A DNA stretch of 24,289 bases from DATKXU01 sp035528905 (GTDB taxonomy: Bacteria; Armatimonadota; UBA5829; DTJY01): assembly GCA_035528905.1 (NCBI GenBank), contig DATKXU010000055.1, positions 1-24,289 on the forward strand. Reading direction: 5' to 3'. The notes beneath the pieces were generated by a model. The model was not told the origin of the DNA and did no database searches. It saw only the letters and a list, made by a program, of their open reading frames with translations. The translations under genes were made by a program, and so were the position numbers. Positions 13,544 through 20,580 of the stretch are shown here, piece after piece. Numbering within the stretch: position 1 is the first letter of the stretch; the number at the start of each line of letters is the position of its first letter.

Positions 13544-13806
13544 TGGTGTGCAGGCGCTGTGGGGACTGTTGCCGTGTTCTGCACGTCCCGTTCGTGGATT
13601 CTGGCGAGCTGCGCGAGTTCCTCGGTGCGCGGGGCATTAAAACGAGCGTGGGTGATCTCGGTTGTCTGGTTGCCGAGGTCCCCCACCTCTGCCCCCATCT
13701 GCTGGAAAACGACTGTGATCTGCACGGCGGGCCGAAGCCTGCCGCTTGTAAAGCGTTCCCCGCTGAAGGACAAAGGTGCTTGAATGATACCCGCAACGAT
13801 TCCTAA
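13543..13806 (+). CDS. YkgJ-type cysteine-cluster protein
   Basis: 87 aa with the CxxCxxCC signature at residues 3-10 (CRRCGDCC), followed by CPHL, an NDCDLHGG segment and ACKAFP, the spacing seen in the YkgJ/UPF0153 metal-binding family. In cellular members these cysteines bind zinc or an iron-sulfur cluster; the function is poorly known. ATG overlaps the previous stop codon. It is a surprising member of a virion-assembly operon and might be a metal-dependent modifier or a host-derived accessory gene. Full family length is about 90-120 aa, so this is a compact version. Confidence 0.72.
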   Translation: MVCRRCGDCCRVLHVPFVDSGELREFLGARGIKTSVGDLGCLVAEVPHLCPHLLENDCDLHGGPKPAACKAFPAEGQRCLNDTRNDS

Positions 13807-14101
13807 TGATAACGTCCATTCATACAAAGTGACGTGTCTATATGAGGGTTCCATTGCCAATAATGGCGATTTTCTTTGTGTGAATGGTAATAACTTCCTA
13901 CAGTGGATTTATGATGAGTTCGGAAGCGCAGTCGCTGGTGAAGCTCTTGTGTCAGAAGATTCTTCTGGCTTGGCCTCTGCGGTTGCCTCTAAGTTGCTGG
14001 CGATTTCGATTTACGCTTATGCGGTGTCGGATGTAGTGTATATACGTGACGTGGTGGCAGTCGGCGAATTCGGAGTGACGTTCACGGTATTGGAGATATG
14101 A
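13784..14101 (+). CDS. hypothetical protein, 105 aa
   Basis: ATG 13784 with AAAGGTG upstream; overlaps the previous gene by 23 nt. Mixed beta protein with a central acidic/Ala segment (GSAVAGEALVSEDSSGLASAVASKL) and a C-terminal VVYIRDVVAVGEFGVTFTVLEI. Its first residues MIPATIPN resemble those of the next gene (MIPRRIPATIPA), so the two may share a short N-terminal docking signal. No family recognised. Confidence 0.55.
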   Translation: MIPATIPNDNVHSYKVTCLYEGSIANNGDFLCVNGNNFLQWIYDEFGSAVAGEALVSEDSSGLASAVASKLLAISIYAYAVSDVVYIRDVVAVGEFGVTFTVLEI

Positions 14102-14436
14102 TCCCCAGGAGAATACCGGCAACGATCCCGGCGACGCTGCCTGCGAGCAGTGAGCCGGAGTTTCCGATTGATGCATTGGTCATCACGCCTGCTGATACTA
14201 CGGTGGAGGCGGCGCTCTATTTGACCAGTCCGTTGTCCGGCTGCGGCGGCTATTTCGCATTCAGTGTCGATCTAGGGTATGGCCGGGGCGGTTCGTGGAC
14301 GGAGGCCGATCCGCAGTTGTATGGCCGGTCTGATATCAGTCTGAGTCCGTCTACTACTTACAATTATTACGCTGTCCTGACGAAGGACGGGTTTGCTGAT
14401 TGGGTGGAGACTGGCACGTTTGAGACACTGGCATAG
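14098..14436 (+). CDS. hypothetical Ig/FN3-like protein, 112 aa
   Basis: Start and previous stop overlap as ATGA. After the N-terminal MIPRRIPATIPATLPAS, the body reads as an Ig-like beta sandwich: ITPADTTVEAALYLTSPLS, GYFAFSVDLGYG, LSPSTTYNYYAVLTKDGFADWV, ending TGTFETLA. The -PSTTYNYYAVL- run is like the F/G strands of FN3 or bacterial Ig domains used for carbohydrate attachment on capsids. Last gene of the rightward operon; its stop is 3 bases from the stop of the opposing helicase gene. Confidence 0.6.
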   Translation: MIPRRIPATIPATLPASSEPEFPIDALVITPADTTVEAALYLTSPLSGCGGYFAFSVDLGYGRGGSWTEADPQLYGRSDISLSPSTTYNYYAVLTKDGFADWVETGTFETLA

Positions 14437-14439
14437 GCC

Positions 14440-16818
14440 CTAGAGATTGCAGGTATACGGGCTCGCCGGCTTGCAGATAAAGACTCCCTGGCGGGCTCGT
14501 GTCACTGCTACATACATCAGTCGGCGAATGGCTGCCTTGCCCTTGCCGGTCCACTCCATCATCCCCTCTTGACTCAGGTCGGGAATCACTATGACTACGT
14601 CGGCCTCTCCGCCTTTTACGCTGTGGATGGTCCCGAGAGTCACCGATGGCGGGATCTCGGCGGCGTCAAGGAAGGACGCTCCCCACTGTTCCACGACCTT
14701 GAGCGGGTATGCGGCCTTGCGCTCGGCTGCCTCGTTCACGAGGTTGTCAGTCCACCAGTTGAGGTCGAAGGCGAGCGCTCGCTCCATCGCCTCGGGCGTG
14801 AAGAAGTCGAGCAGGACCCGGTAGGCCGGGGTGGCTGCATACTCCTCCTCGTGGAACTTGTTCTTGAACCCTCGGTTGAAGACTCCCTCTGCCTGGAGCA
14901 CGTCGCCCCACTCCTTGATCTCGGTCGCTGTCCATGCCTTGCCGTCTGCCCGCGGCCGCAGGAACGCGGTCACGCGCTGTGCATACGTTGTCCCGGTGGC
15001 GAGCCGCAGCGGATTCCAGTCTGCACGTATTAGCCGGTAGGGGTTGTGGAACGGCAGTCCGGCTTCAATGAGCGCCTTCTTCGTCGGCTCCAGCATGTAA
15101 GAGCAGGACCCCACAACCATCACTGAGTCGTATTTCGCCAGCGACTTCATTATCAGCTCGGCTATCTGTGGCCCTTGCTTGTAGGTCACCGGCGCGCGCT
15201 TCACGAAGCCGGGGTCGGGGTCGTGCCTTGGCGAGTAAGGCTTCTCTACGCGGTTGGCTATCTTGGCAATCCAGCTCGTCGCGTGTTCCCAGACGTTGTA
15301 GGGCACCCGGTAACTCTGGTCCAGCAGCCGGTCGCCCGGCCCGATCTCGCCGATGGCAAACGCCTCCGGCGTGGCGCCGGCGAACTGGTAGATGCAATTC
15401 GGAGTGACGATGCCCTGGGCTATGTAGTGGTGGTAGGGTTCTACGTTCAGCGAATACACTATGCAGGAAACAAAGTCACTCTTGACCTTTATGGTCTTTT
15501 GTTTGAGGTCGGCGCTCATCACGTCCATCACGTCCGAAATGAGATTGCACGCTCTCACTGTTTGCCAGGCGGTTATGCCTCTTTGCTTCCCGTCTTTCTC
15601 CCAGAGGGGAAAGCTTGTGTGTAGTCCGTGATCTTCAAGAAGTCTCGCGGGGTCGGCGGTCTCTAAGATCATTGAATGGTGACTGTCCAGACAGTCTTGC
15701 CTGTGCTTCAATCTTTGTCCGCAGGTTGGAGTAACAAACACCATTTTTGAGATTCCGTATTTCAGCGAAATATAGTCTTCGTGTAGAAGTGCTTCTGACT
15801 CCGAGCAGTGGACTGATATTATCCACGCTGCATCTGCGTCCTCTTGTCGTGCCCTCTGGCCTACTCCGAATATTCCTGCTGCGTAGTTTCTGATGATGTC
15901 CGAAGTTCCGATCCTCCAAGTCGACCCACGCCTCATCAGGTATACGCACTTTTTGCCTATGGCTTTGTCGTTCCATCTGACCATCATCCGGTGATCGAAT
16001 GTGGCCTGCAGTGTGCTGTGGTCTGTGGTGATGGTAACCATGTTGCCGGCGAATGGTCTTGCCGCTCTTTTCCATTTGAGCCGTGGTGAATCTAACGAAA
16101 GATTTTGGCCTCTCTTGTCATAGGATGGTATTACATCCCCCTCCTGAAGATGTTCGATAGACACATACCCCCGGTTTGTTAGGATGTCGGTTCCGGCAGG
16201 ATGGCATTGGTCATCGTCGCCGACCATCACGAGCCGGTCGGTTTTCTGAGCCCATCGCCGGAGAACGGCGAACTGGAGCGCGGTGCAGTCCTGCGCTTCG
16301 TCAACGAAGATGATCCTGGGATGGCTCGGGGCCTGGCTGCAATCAGCCAGCGCCATTTCGAGCATGTCGGTGTAGTCAATCCCTCCAACGGCTGCTTTCC
16401 AGCTTTTCCATTGTGTCTGAAAGGCTCTGGTGGCTGTCGGCCATTGATCGTCGGGTATCATCTTATTTCGCAGGATGGTGGTCTGTGCGAGGAGTTTATC
16501 CCCGAGCATTGCGCCGTCCGGTGTTTCAAGGCCGGAGTTCATATCCTTGCATCCCGGCATACTCATTGCGTAGGCTGGTGCAAACTCGTTCCACTCCTGG
16601 ATGTATGCTTTCTTCTCCTCGACTACGGGCATGCGCCCGATGGCTTCGAAGCAGAATCTGTGCAGTGTGCCGATATTGTCGGGCGGGATCGATGGCGAGC
16701 GGCTGGTAACCACCTCGGCTGCTGCCTTGGTGAAGCTGCTGACGAGAACAGAGCCGCCGCCGATGGCGGCGGCGGCGTGTTCTACCATCTGGGTAAGGTA
16801 GGTGGTCTTGCCAGTCAC
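14440..16818 (-). CDS. UvrD-family DNA helicase interrupted by an intein; P-loop frame-broken
   Basis: Superfamily 1 helicase, probably for replication or recombination. Counting from GTG 16818 (792 residues): TGKTTYLT (end of motif I), SSFTKAAAEV (Ia), FVDEAQD at 171-177 (II), GDDDQ at 200-204 joined after splicing to CIYQFAGA (III), TLGTIHSVKGGEAD (V) and YVAVTRAR at 769-776 (VI). Residues 205-474 are an intein (separate entry), leaving 522 residues of helicase. The true N-terminus lies in another frame: MLREHRVYGPPGT from ATG 16856 (GGAGGT 8 nt upstream) stops at TGA exactly where GKTT begins, so the Walker A motif GPPGTGKTT is split. As written, the open frame starts after the P-loop glycines and would be a poor ATPase unless frameshifting or a sequence error explains it. 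Confidence 0.85.
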   Translation of the reverse strand: MTGKTTYLTQMVEHAAAAIGGGSVLVSSFTKAAAEVVTSRSPSIPPDNIGTLHRFCFEAIGRMPVVEEKKAYIQEWNEFAPAYAMSMPGCKDMNSGLETPDGAMLGDKLLAQTTILRNKMIPDDQWPTATRAFQTQWKSWKAAVGGIDYTDMLEMALADCSQAPSHPRIIFVDEAQDCTALQFAVLRRWAQKTDRLVMVGDDDQCHPAGTDILTNRGYVSIEHLQEGDVIPSYDKRGQNLSLDSPRLKWKRAARPFAGNMVTITTDHSTLQATFDHRMMVRWNDKAIGKKCVYLMRRGSTWRIGTSDIIRNYAAGIFGVGQRARQEDADAAWIISVHCSESEALLHEDYISLKYGISKMVFVTPTCGQRLKHRQDCLDSHHSMILETADPARLLEDHGLHTSFPLWEKDGKQRGITAWQTVRACNLISDVMDVMSADLKQKTIKVKSDFVSCIVYSLNVEPYHHYIAQGIVTPNCIYQFAGATPEAFAIGEIGPGDRLLDQSYRVPYNVWEHATSWIAKIANRVEKPYSPRHDPDPGFVKRAPVTYKQGPQIAELIMKSLAKYDSVMVVGSCSYMLEPTKKALIEAGLPFHNPYRLIRADWNPLRLATGTTYAQRVTAFLRPRADGKAWTATEIKEWGDVLQAEGVFNRGFKNKFHEEEYAATPAYRVLLDFFTPEAMERALAFDLNWWTDNLVNEAAERKAAYPLKVVEQWGASFLDAAEIPPSVTLGTIHSVKGGEADVVIVIPDLSQEGMMEWTGKGKAAIRRLMYVAVTRARQGVFICKPASPYTCNL
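15397..16206 (-). other. intein (270 aa) with GIY-YIG-like insert, in helicase motif III
   Basis: Starts at Cys205 (CHPAGTDILTNRGYVSIEHL, block A), has a block B with TTDHS and LQATFDHRMMV, and ends HHYIAQGIVTPN (blocks F/G, terminal Asn474) before Cys+1 of the extein CIYQF. The penultimate residue is Pro rather than the usual His. The Hint fold needs about 130-150 residues; the extra ~130 begin KKCVYLMRRGSTWRIGTS, continue to QEDADAAWIISVHCSESEALLHE and YISLKYG. This order (VYLM, RIGTS, Arg, then E-AL-E) resembles a GIY-YIG/T5orf172-type nuclease; no LAGLIDADG or HNH motif is seen. The Hint call is firm, the nuclease class is inferred. Confidence 0.88.
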
Positions 16819-16856
16819 GTGCCTGGAGGACCGTAAACACGGTGTTCTCTAAGCAT
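16815..16856 (-). pseudogene. N-terminal fragment of the helicase, out of frame
   Basis: ATG 16856 with GGAGGT 8 nt upstream encodes MLREHRVYGPPGT and stops at TGA (16817-16815). The main helicase frame resumes one base back as GTG-ACT-GGC-AAG (GTGA overlap). Removing five bases (CGTGA within GGCACGTGACTGG) would restore a perfect GPPGTGKTT. Confidence 0.7.
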
Positions 16857-16905
16857 TTGGCATCACCTCCTTCCCGACGATAAGTAGAAGTTGTCCGTAT
16901 ATCAT
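16849..16905 (-). CDS. possible 18-aa leader peptide
   Basis: ATG 16905 with GGAG 9 nt upstream encodes MIYGQLLLIVGKEVMPNA and its stop overlaps the helicase start codon (ATGCTTAG). It sits between the ASCH gene and the helicase. The binding site and overlap suggest translational coupling to the helicase; the peptide itself resembles nothing I know. Confidence 0.35.
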   Translation of the reverse strand: MIYGQLLLIVGKEVMPNA

Positions 16906-16922
16906 TGTTTCGTGCTCCTGCA

Positions 16923-17369
16923 TCAGGGTTGCCACTCCCAGAGTCCACGTGCTCCCGTTGTTGCGACGGGTATTTGCAGGGGTGTTATTCCCGCGAGCGT
17001 CCAGGCATAGCGGCCTGGCGAGAAGTCGCCAAGGATTTCTTCAAGCCATTGTTGTGACCATGGCTCGAATGCGATGCTCGGCCGCTGAGTTGACAGACAG
17101 TCGGCAAGAACACAGGTCGCCACTATGACGCCTGAGGGTAAGTCGTGCAGGCTTCTTCCGTTGAGATCACCAAACCCCAGATACCTGGCACATATTTCCC
17201 GCAGTTCTGATGGTTCGCCCATCAGGTCATCTATCCAGTTCGGCGATTTCTTTGCGGCGTGGATTGCCAGGGGCCCGCGATAACGGGTAGGCCAGGATCG
17301 GGTTTCTATTTGCTTCGCGCCGCAGGCGATTAGGCTCGCCCACGGTTGCCATAATGTGATTGCTTTCAT
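16923..17369 (-). CDS. ASCH-domain protein
   Basis: 148 aa with the ASCH/PUA-like start MKAITLWQPWASLIACGAKQ followed by IETRSWPTRYRGPLAIHAAK, the conserved substrate-cleft sequence of the family, and a later SGVIVATCVLADC strand and GRYAWTL. ASCH proteins bind RNA or modified nucleosides, and some cleave RNA or deaminate cytidine derivatives, so roles in nucleotide modification or transcript control are possible. AGGAG 8 nt before ATG. A stable hairpin at 17391-17410 lies just upstream in its leader. Clear family, unclear substrate. Confidence 0.9.
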   Translation of the reverse strand: MKAITLWQPWASLIACGAKQIETRSWPTRYRGPLAIHAAKKSPNWIDDLMGEPSELREICARYLGFGDLNGRSLHDLPSGVIVATCVLADCLSTQRPSIAFEPWSQQWLEEILGDFSPGRYAWTLAGITPLQIPVATTGARGLWEWQP

Positions 17370-17390
17370 GGTCTTTCTCCTGCGTGTGCT

Positions 17391-17410
17391 GGCCCGGCTT
17401 GCGCCGGGCC
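17391..17410 (-). promoter_or_regulatory. 8-bp hairpin with GCAA tetraloop upstream of the ASCH gene
   Basis: On the - strand GGCCCGGC-GCAA-GCCGGGCC, a GNRA-type tetraloop on a perfect GC stem, ends 13 bases before the ASCH gene's Shine-Dalgarno. No T tract follows, so it is more likely an RNA stability or regulatory element than a terminator. Confidence 0.6.
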
Positions 17411-17561
17411 GGTGGTCTTAGTGCTCCTCCACAAAGGAATACCCATATCCTGGAAGAAGCTTGACATGCGCTCGGGGATAAGCCTTGCATCCGTTTCATC
17501 GTTTCTTCCTTCCGATCTTGATCTTCTTGGGCTTCTTGATCTTGAGCATCGTCACGTCTGT

Positions 17562-17942
17562 TTATTCTTTCTCCACTGATTCGTCTTCTTTTAGCAGGCT
17601 TACTCTCAGCGGCAGTAGGTAGACGAATGCCATTGATACAGGCATTTCGACTGGGTGATCCAGCTTTATCTTGAGGCAGGTGCCGATCCCTGGGATGGCT
17701 TTGTGCCCGATTACGGTCCCGTGTTCACCAACCAGGAAATTCGTGGCGTCGGGAACATCGTTTTCATGGTGAATGTTCCCGCTGACGTCTCGGTAAGATC
17801 TATGAAAATTGGGCGCGGCGCATATGCTAAGCCTTGTGCCGTTTTTGTAGTTTAGGCAGTGATCTCGCTGTGCCTTGATCGCTTCGTGTCGTTTTTCTGA
17901 AGCTCTGTCGGTGTTATCGTTGCGTGCTGGATAACTAGGCAT
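17562..17942 (-). CDS. hypothetical protein, 126 aa
   Basis: The frame is open from ATG 18050 (162 aa), but ATG 17942 has AAAGGA upstream and the first 36 residues look unstructured (Ser/Pro/Arg-rich), so I prefer the shorter form. The N-terminal part is charged and helical (ASEKRHEAIKAQRDHCLNYK). The C-terminal part is beta-rich with FLVGEHGTVIGHKAIPGIGT and LKIKLDHPVEMPVSMAFVYL, resembling an SH3-like barrel. No family recognised. The 190 bases between it and the ASCH gene hold only short frames. Confidence 0.55.
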   Translation of the reverse strand: MPSYPARNDNTDRASEKRHEAIKAQRDHCLNYKNGTRLSICAAPNFHRSYRDVSGNIHHENDVPDATNFLVGEHGTVIGHKAIPGIGTCLKIKLDHPVEMPVSMAFVYLLPLRVSLLKEDESVEKE

Positions 17943-18098
17943 TCTGGTGTGTTCCTTTCCAAACGGCGCGCTGTGCGTCGATTCTGAGCGGCTTGGCCCC
18001 GAAAACGTCTGGACGTAGGGCTCGGGGCGCAAACCACTGATGCTGGTCATTCTGCCTCATAGAGAATTGATTCCGGTGCTATGTCGCAGCCGGGGGTT

Positions 18099-18389
18099 CT
18101 ACGCTGCCTTCGGCATCGTCCTGTCGTTGTAGGCGGCGACTGCCGTCTCAATCAGCCAGTGAATGACGATTACTGGCACGGTGTAGCCCTGGGTGAATGC
18201 CCAAGCAGAGAGTTTCCTGGCGACGTAGGCACGCTTCTCGTCGCTGGTGAGCTTGGCGATATGCTCTGCTTCTACGACGTAGATCATGACCTGGCTGATG
18301 GGTATGACCTTAGTCCATCCCAAGAGCGTTGTCGGCATCCGGACTATCTTTGCAAAGAGCCGGAAGAAGAAGTTTATGAGTCTGTTCAT
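18099..18389 (-). CDS. small protein, possibly LLH-holin-like
   Basis: 96 aa, ATG with GGAGG upstream. The N-terminal 40 residues are hydrophobic/basic (LINFFFRLFAKIVRM, VIPISQVMIYVV); the C-terminal half is KLTSDEKRAYVARKLSAWA then VPVIVIHWLIETAVAAYN. The ending 'I-x-x-LIExAVxxxN' after a Lys-rich helix resembles the soluble end of LL-H-type phage holins. If so the phage would have a second lysis protein far from the amidase. The membrane segment is weak, so this is tentative. Confidence 0.5.
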   Translation of the reverse strand: MNRLINFFFRLFAKIVRMPTTLLGWTKVIPISQVMIYVVEAEHIAKLTSDEKRAYVARKLSAWAFTQGYTVPVIVIHWLIETAVAAYNDRTMPKAA

Positions 18390-18401
18390 CGGTTCCTCCT
18401 T

Positions 18402-18557
18402 TCAATATCGTTTGTGTTGATCTCGGACGAATGCTGCGATGCTCTCCTTTCTCGGTGATAGAAGCTGCGCCAATACGTATTTGTCAATGCGCTTCGTTGT
18501 CGCTCGCTGGTCGGGCGTCTTAGGAGTGCGTCGCTTCCTTGCCTGTGTGTGGCTCAT
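18402..18557 (-). CDS. 51-aa basic protein coupled to the sigma-like gene
   Basis: ATG 18557 with GGAGG 8 nt upstream; start and previous stop overlap as ATGA. Product begins MSHTQARKRRTPKTPDQRAT, then a helix KRIDKYVLAQLLS and a basic end RDQHKRY. The overlapping frame back to 18737 runs through the sigma-like gene and is not used. Its tight coupling suggests it acts with the sigma-like protein, for example as a missing DNA- or polymerase-binding part, but there is no recognisable domain. Confidence 0.55.
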   Translation of the reverse strand: MSHTQARKRRTPKTPDQRATTKRIDKYVLAQLLSPRKESIAAFVRDQHKRY

Positions 18558-18895
18558 CGTGGGGTCCTCCAGTCCGCTAGGGTTATGATGTCCGGGGACC
18601 GCAGTCCCTTGTCCAGTCCCTTGCGGGTTATCCGTATCATCGGTAGTGTGTAGCGAACGTAGTCCGTCATAGCCCAGTTGACATAGGCGTATGCGTATGT
18701 GCTGAACTTGCCCTTGGCGGGGTCGTGGCGTCGCCATGCTATCACTGCGGCCAACCGGCCTTCTTGGCGAAGGTCCTCTTGGACGTCGGGGCTATTGTTG
18801 TGCCGCCGCGCGAGGACTTTGATCATCGGCTCTATGCTGGTGATTGCTTCGAGCTCTGTCATCGTGGGGTCCATACCTTTCTGTCGATCTTCCAT
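18554..18895 (-). CDS. sigma-70 region-2-like protein
   Basis: 113 aa from ATG 18895 (GGAG about 6 nt upstream); the frame is open back to 18943, overlapping the primase. It shows the region 2 pattern: EDLRQEGRLAAVIAWRRHDP (2.1-2.2, core-binding helix with the QEG-x-L signature) and GKFSTYAYAYVNWAMTDYVR (2.3-2.4, the FSTYA...I/V-x-x-AM-x-D-x-x-R signature). After this there are only about 25 residues, so the -35-reading region 4 is absent. It could be an anti-/co-sigma subunit or a split sigma factor that switches host polymerase to phage promoters. Overlaps the primase end by 37 nt. Confidence 0.7.
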   Translation of the reverse strand: MEDRQKGMDPTMTELEAITSIEPMIKVLARRHNNSPDVQEDLRQEGRLAAVIAWRRHDPAKGKFSTYAYAYVNWAMTDYVRYTLPMIRITRKGLDKGLRSPDIITLADWRTPR

Positions 18896-20475
18896 GCTGC
18901 TCTCCGGCGTGTCTCGCCGTCCGCGCGTAGCGCGACTGTGCAAGGCTCCGATCCGACTGCTCTGAGCAAGAGGCCAAGCTTGCGAGAGTCAACGCGATCG
19001 CCCAAGTGAACGGCCAGCCAACTGCGAAAGGGGATTCCGCAGATATGCACAGCTCCGGCCTCGCGCCAAGGCTCGCCTGCTGTGAGCCCGTTCTCTCTGT
19101 TCTCGTCGTCGTCGCCTCCGGCGTGAACCTGAGCGTCGTTCAAATAAGCACATAACCACTCCCGTATCTGGCCGTCCTCCGTCGCCTCCGCGCCGGCCGA
19201 GTCGTGGTCAAGGCAGTTGAGAAGATGCTGGATGCCTTTGTCCCACTCGTCGCCCTTGAACTTTGTCGTCATGATCCCGGAGGTCGCCGCAACGGTGTTG
19301 CGAAACTTCTTCTGGTCCGTGATCCCCTCGATTGTGCCCAAGTGGATTTTCATATTGGCGGTGGTGGTGATAACATACGCCGGTGGGCTGGAGTCGTAGC
19401 GCGTGATGCCCTGGATCCCTAAACCTATACTCGCCGATATGCGCTTCAGCGTTTCGGCTTTGCTCAGGTCGGTGCCAGCCAATGCGTTCTGCTCAGCGTG
19501 AACCTTTGCCAGGGTGAAGCGCATCGCGGGAAGCTTGATCTCCAGCCCGTGGTGACGGCGGCAGGCCGTTACCAAGGATAAGACTTCGGCGTCGGTCCAG
19601 TCTGCGCGAACGGCAAACTGCATCAGGCTCATATCATATGCGCTTGGTGACTGGTCGGGCATATCAGGCCGGTCATAATTCCACGAGGCGAGCACGCGCC
19701 GGTCCGCTGCGCACAGCGCCTCCCACTTCTCGGGGTCGAACGTGTCGGGCTTTACATCGGACTTTGGTTTGTCGCGGGTTGGCTTTGGCTTAGACTTCTG
19801 GAGCTGCTCCGGAGGGCTCGATCGCGTGTCAAGATAATTGCGGAGGTCGCCAAGGCGATATCGGATATCCGGATTCTGTGACAGTTCTTTCACTGGCCGG
19901 GGATCCCCGGGGACCTTGTTGTTCACCGTTCCCGGCAGTCTCATCACCCGGGCAAGGTCACAGACGCTGTCGGCGTCAAGGCCGTGGGCTTTGCAGACGT
20001 TGCGCCAGTGGGTGTTGAAGTCGAGCAGCAGCGCGGCAGTCGCCGCGCGGTCCGTGGTGTCGAATGAACACCAGGAGTCGAGTAGCCAGTAAAGCTGTAG
20101 GCCGTGGCCGGAGTCGATGATGTAGCTCGGGGGTAGGTCCGGGAACGCTGTTTCAACCAGGGCAAGGGCGGCGTCTGCCGTCGCCGGTAGATTGCGTTTC
20201 TTGTGGGCCGGTCCCGCAATGTCCACGTCAAGCCAAACTGCTCCGATGCCCGAGACCGTGGCGATGGTGGACCGCTTGAAGTTGCCCGCGGCTTCAGCAA
20301 CTGGACCGCTGACCGTGCCAACGCCGAAGTATATGTTGCCTTTGATCTGAGAGTGCGGGATGATGTTTGTCTTACTGAACCATTGGGATCTCTTTGTTTC
20401 GAGTCGCCAGATAAATATACAATCGTCTTTCGGCTTGCCGGTAAAAAGCGCGTCAAGAAGTGGTGTCGGTGTCAT
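18859..20475 (-). CDS. AEP-type primase / primase-polymerase
   Basis: Makes primers for phage replication. 538 aa from ATG 20475 (GGGAGG 10 nt upstream); the frame is open to 20556, but that part crosses the leader hairpin at 20515-20544. Archaeo-eukaryotic primase motifs: AVWLDVDIAG (Asp83, Asp85, metal ligands), DSGHGLQLYWLLD at about 121-133, and DLARVMRLPGTVNNK (third conserved Asp/Arg). The Q in HGLQLYW replaces the canonical His, as in many phage RepB/D5-associated primases. The C-terminal half (about 260-538) is helical with FAVRADWTDAEVLSLVTACR, but no helicase motif is present; helicase activity must come from the SNF2 or UvrD proteins nearby. Confidence 0.8.
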   Translation of the reverse strand: MTPTPLLDALFTGKPKDDCIFIWRLETKRSQWFSKTNIIPHSQIKGNIYFGVGTVSGPVAEAAGNFKRSTIATVSGIGAVWLDVDIAGPAHKKRNLPATADAALALVETAFPDLPPSYIIDSGHGLQLYWLLDSWCSFDTTDRAATAALLLDFNTHWRNVCKAHGLDADSVCDLARVMRLPGTVNNKVPGDPRPVKELSQNPDIRYRLGDLRNYLDTRSSPPEQLQKSKPKPTRDKPKSDVKPDTFDPEKWEALCAADRRVLASWNYDRPDMPDQSPSAYDMSLMQFAVRADWTDAEVLSLVTACRRHHGLEIKLPAMRFTLAKVHAEQNALAGTDLSKAETLKRISASIGLGIQGITRYDSSPPAYVITTTANMKIHLGTIEGITDQKKFRNTVAATSGIMTTKFKGDEWDKGIQHLLNCLDHDSAGAEATEDGQIREWLCAYLNDAQVHAGGDDDENRENGLTAGEPWREAGAVHICGIPFRSWLAVHLGDRVDSRKLGLLLRAVGSEPCTVALRADGETRRRAAWKIDRKVWTPR

Positions 20476-20514
20476 CGCCCATTGTCCTCCCAAGCTCTGC
20501 CATTGTGGGTCAGA

Positions 20515-20544
20515 GAGAAGCCCGGTGTTGGTTCCGGGCTTCTC
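20515..20544 (-). promoter_or_regulatory. 11-bp hairpin in the primase leader
   Basis: GAGAAGCCCGG pairs perfectly with CCGGGCTTCTC across an 8-nt loop, between the end of the SSB-like gene (20581) and the primase start (20475). On the - strand it is followed by TCTGACC, not a T run. It may attenuate transcription or protect an mRNA 3' end between the two genes. Confidence 0.6.
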
Positions 20545-20580
20545 AGAGAAATGCATGCTACTCCATGGTAGCCTGGTTGT

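Noticed and set aside
14434..14442. bidirectional terminator between the converging operons
   Set aside because: Only TAGGCCCTA is present, containing both stop codons; there is no stem-loop with T tracts.
17496..17549. 17-codon Lys-rich frame (MLKIKKPKKIKIGRKKR)
   Set aside because: Striking composition but no ribosome binding site at usable distance; too short to call.
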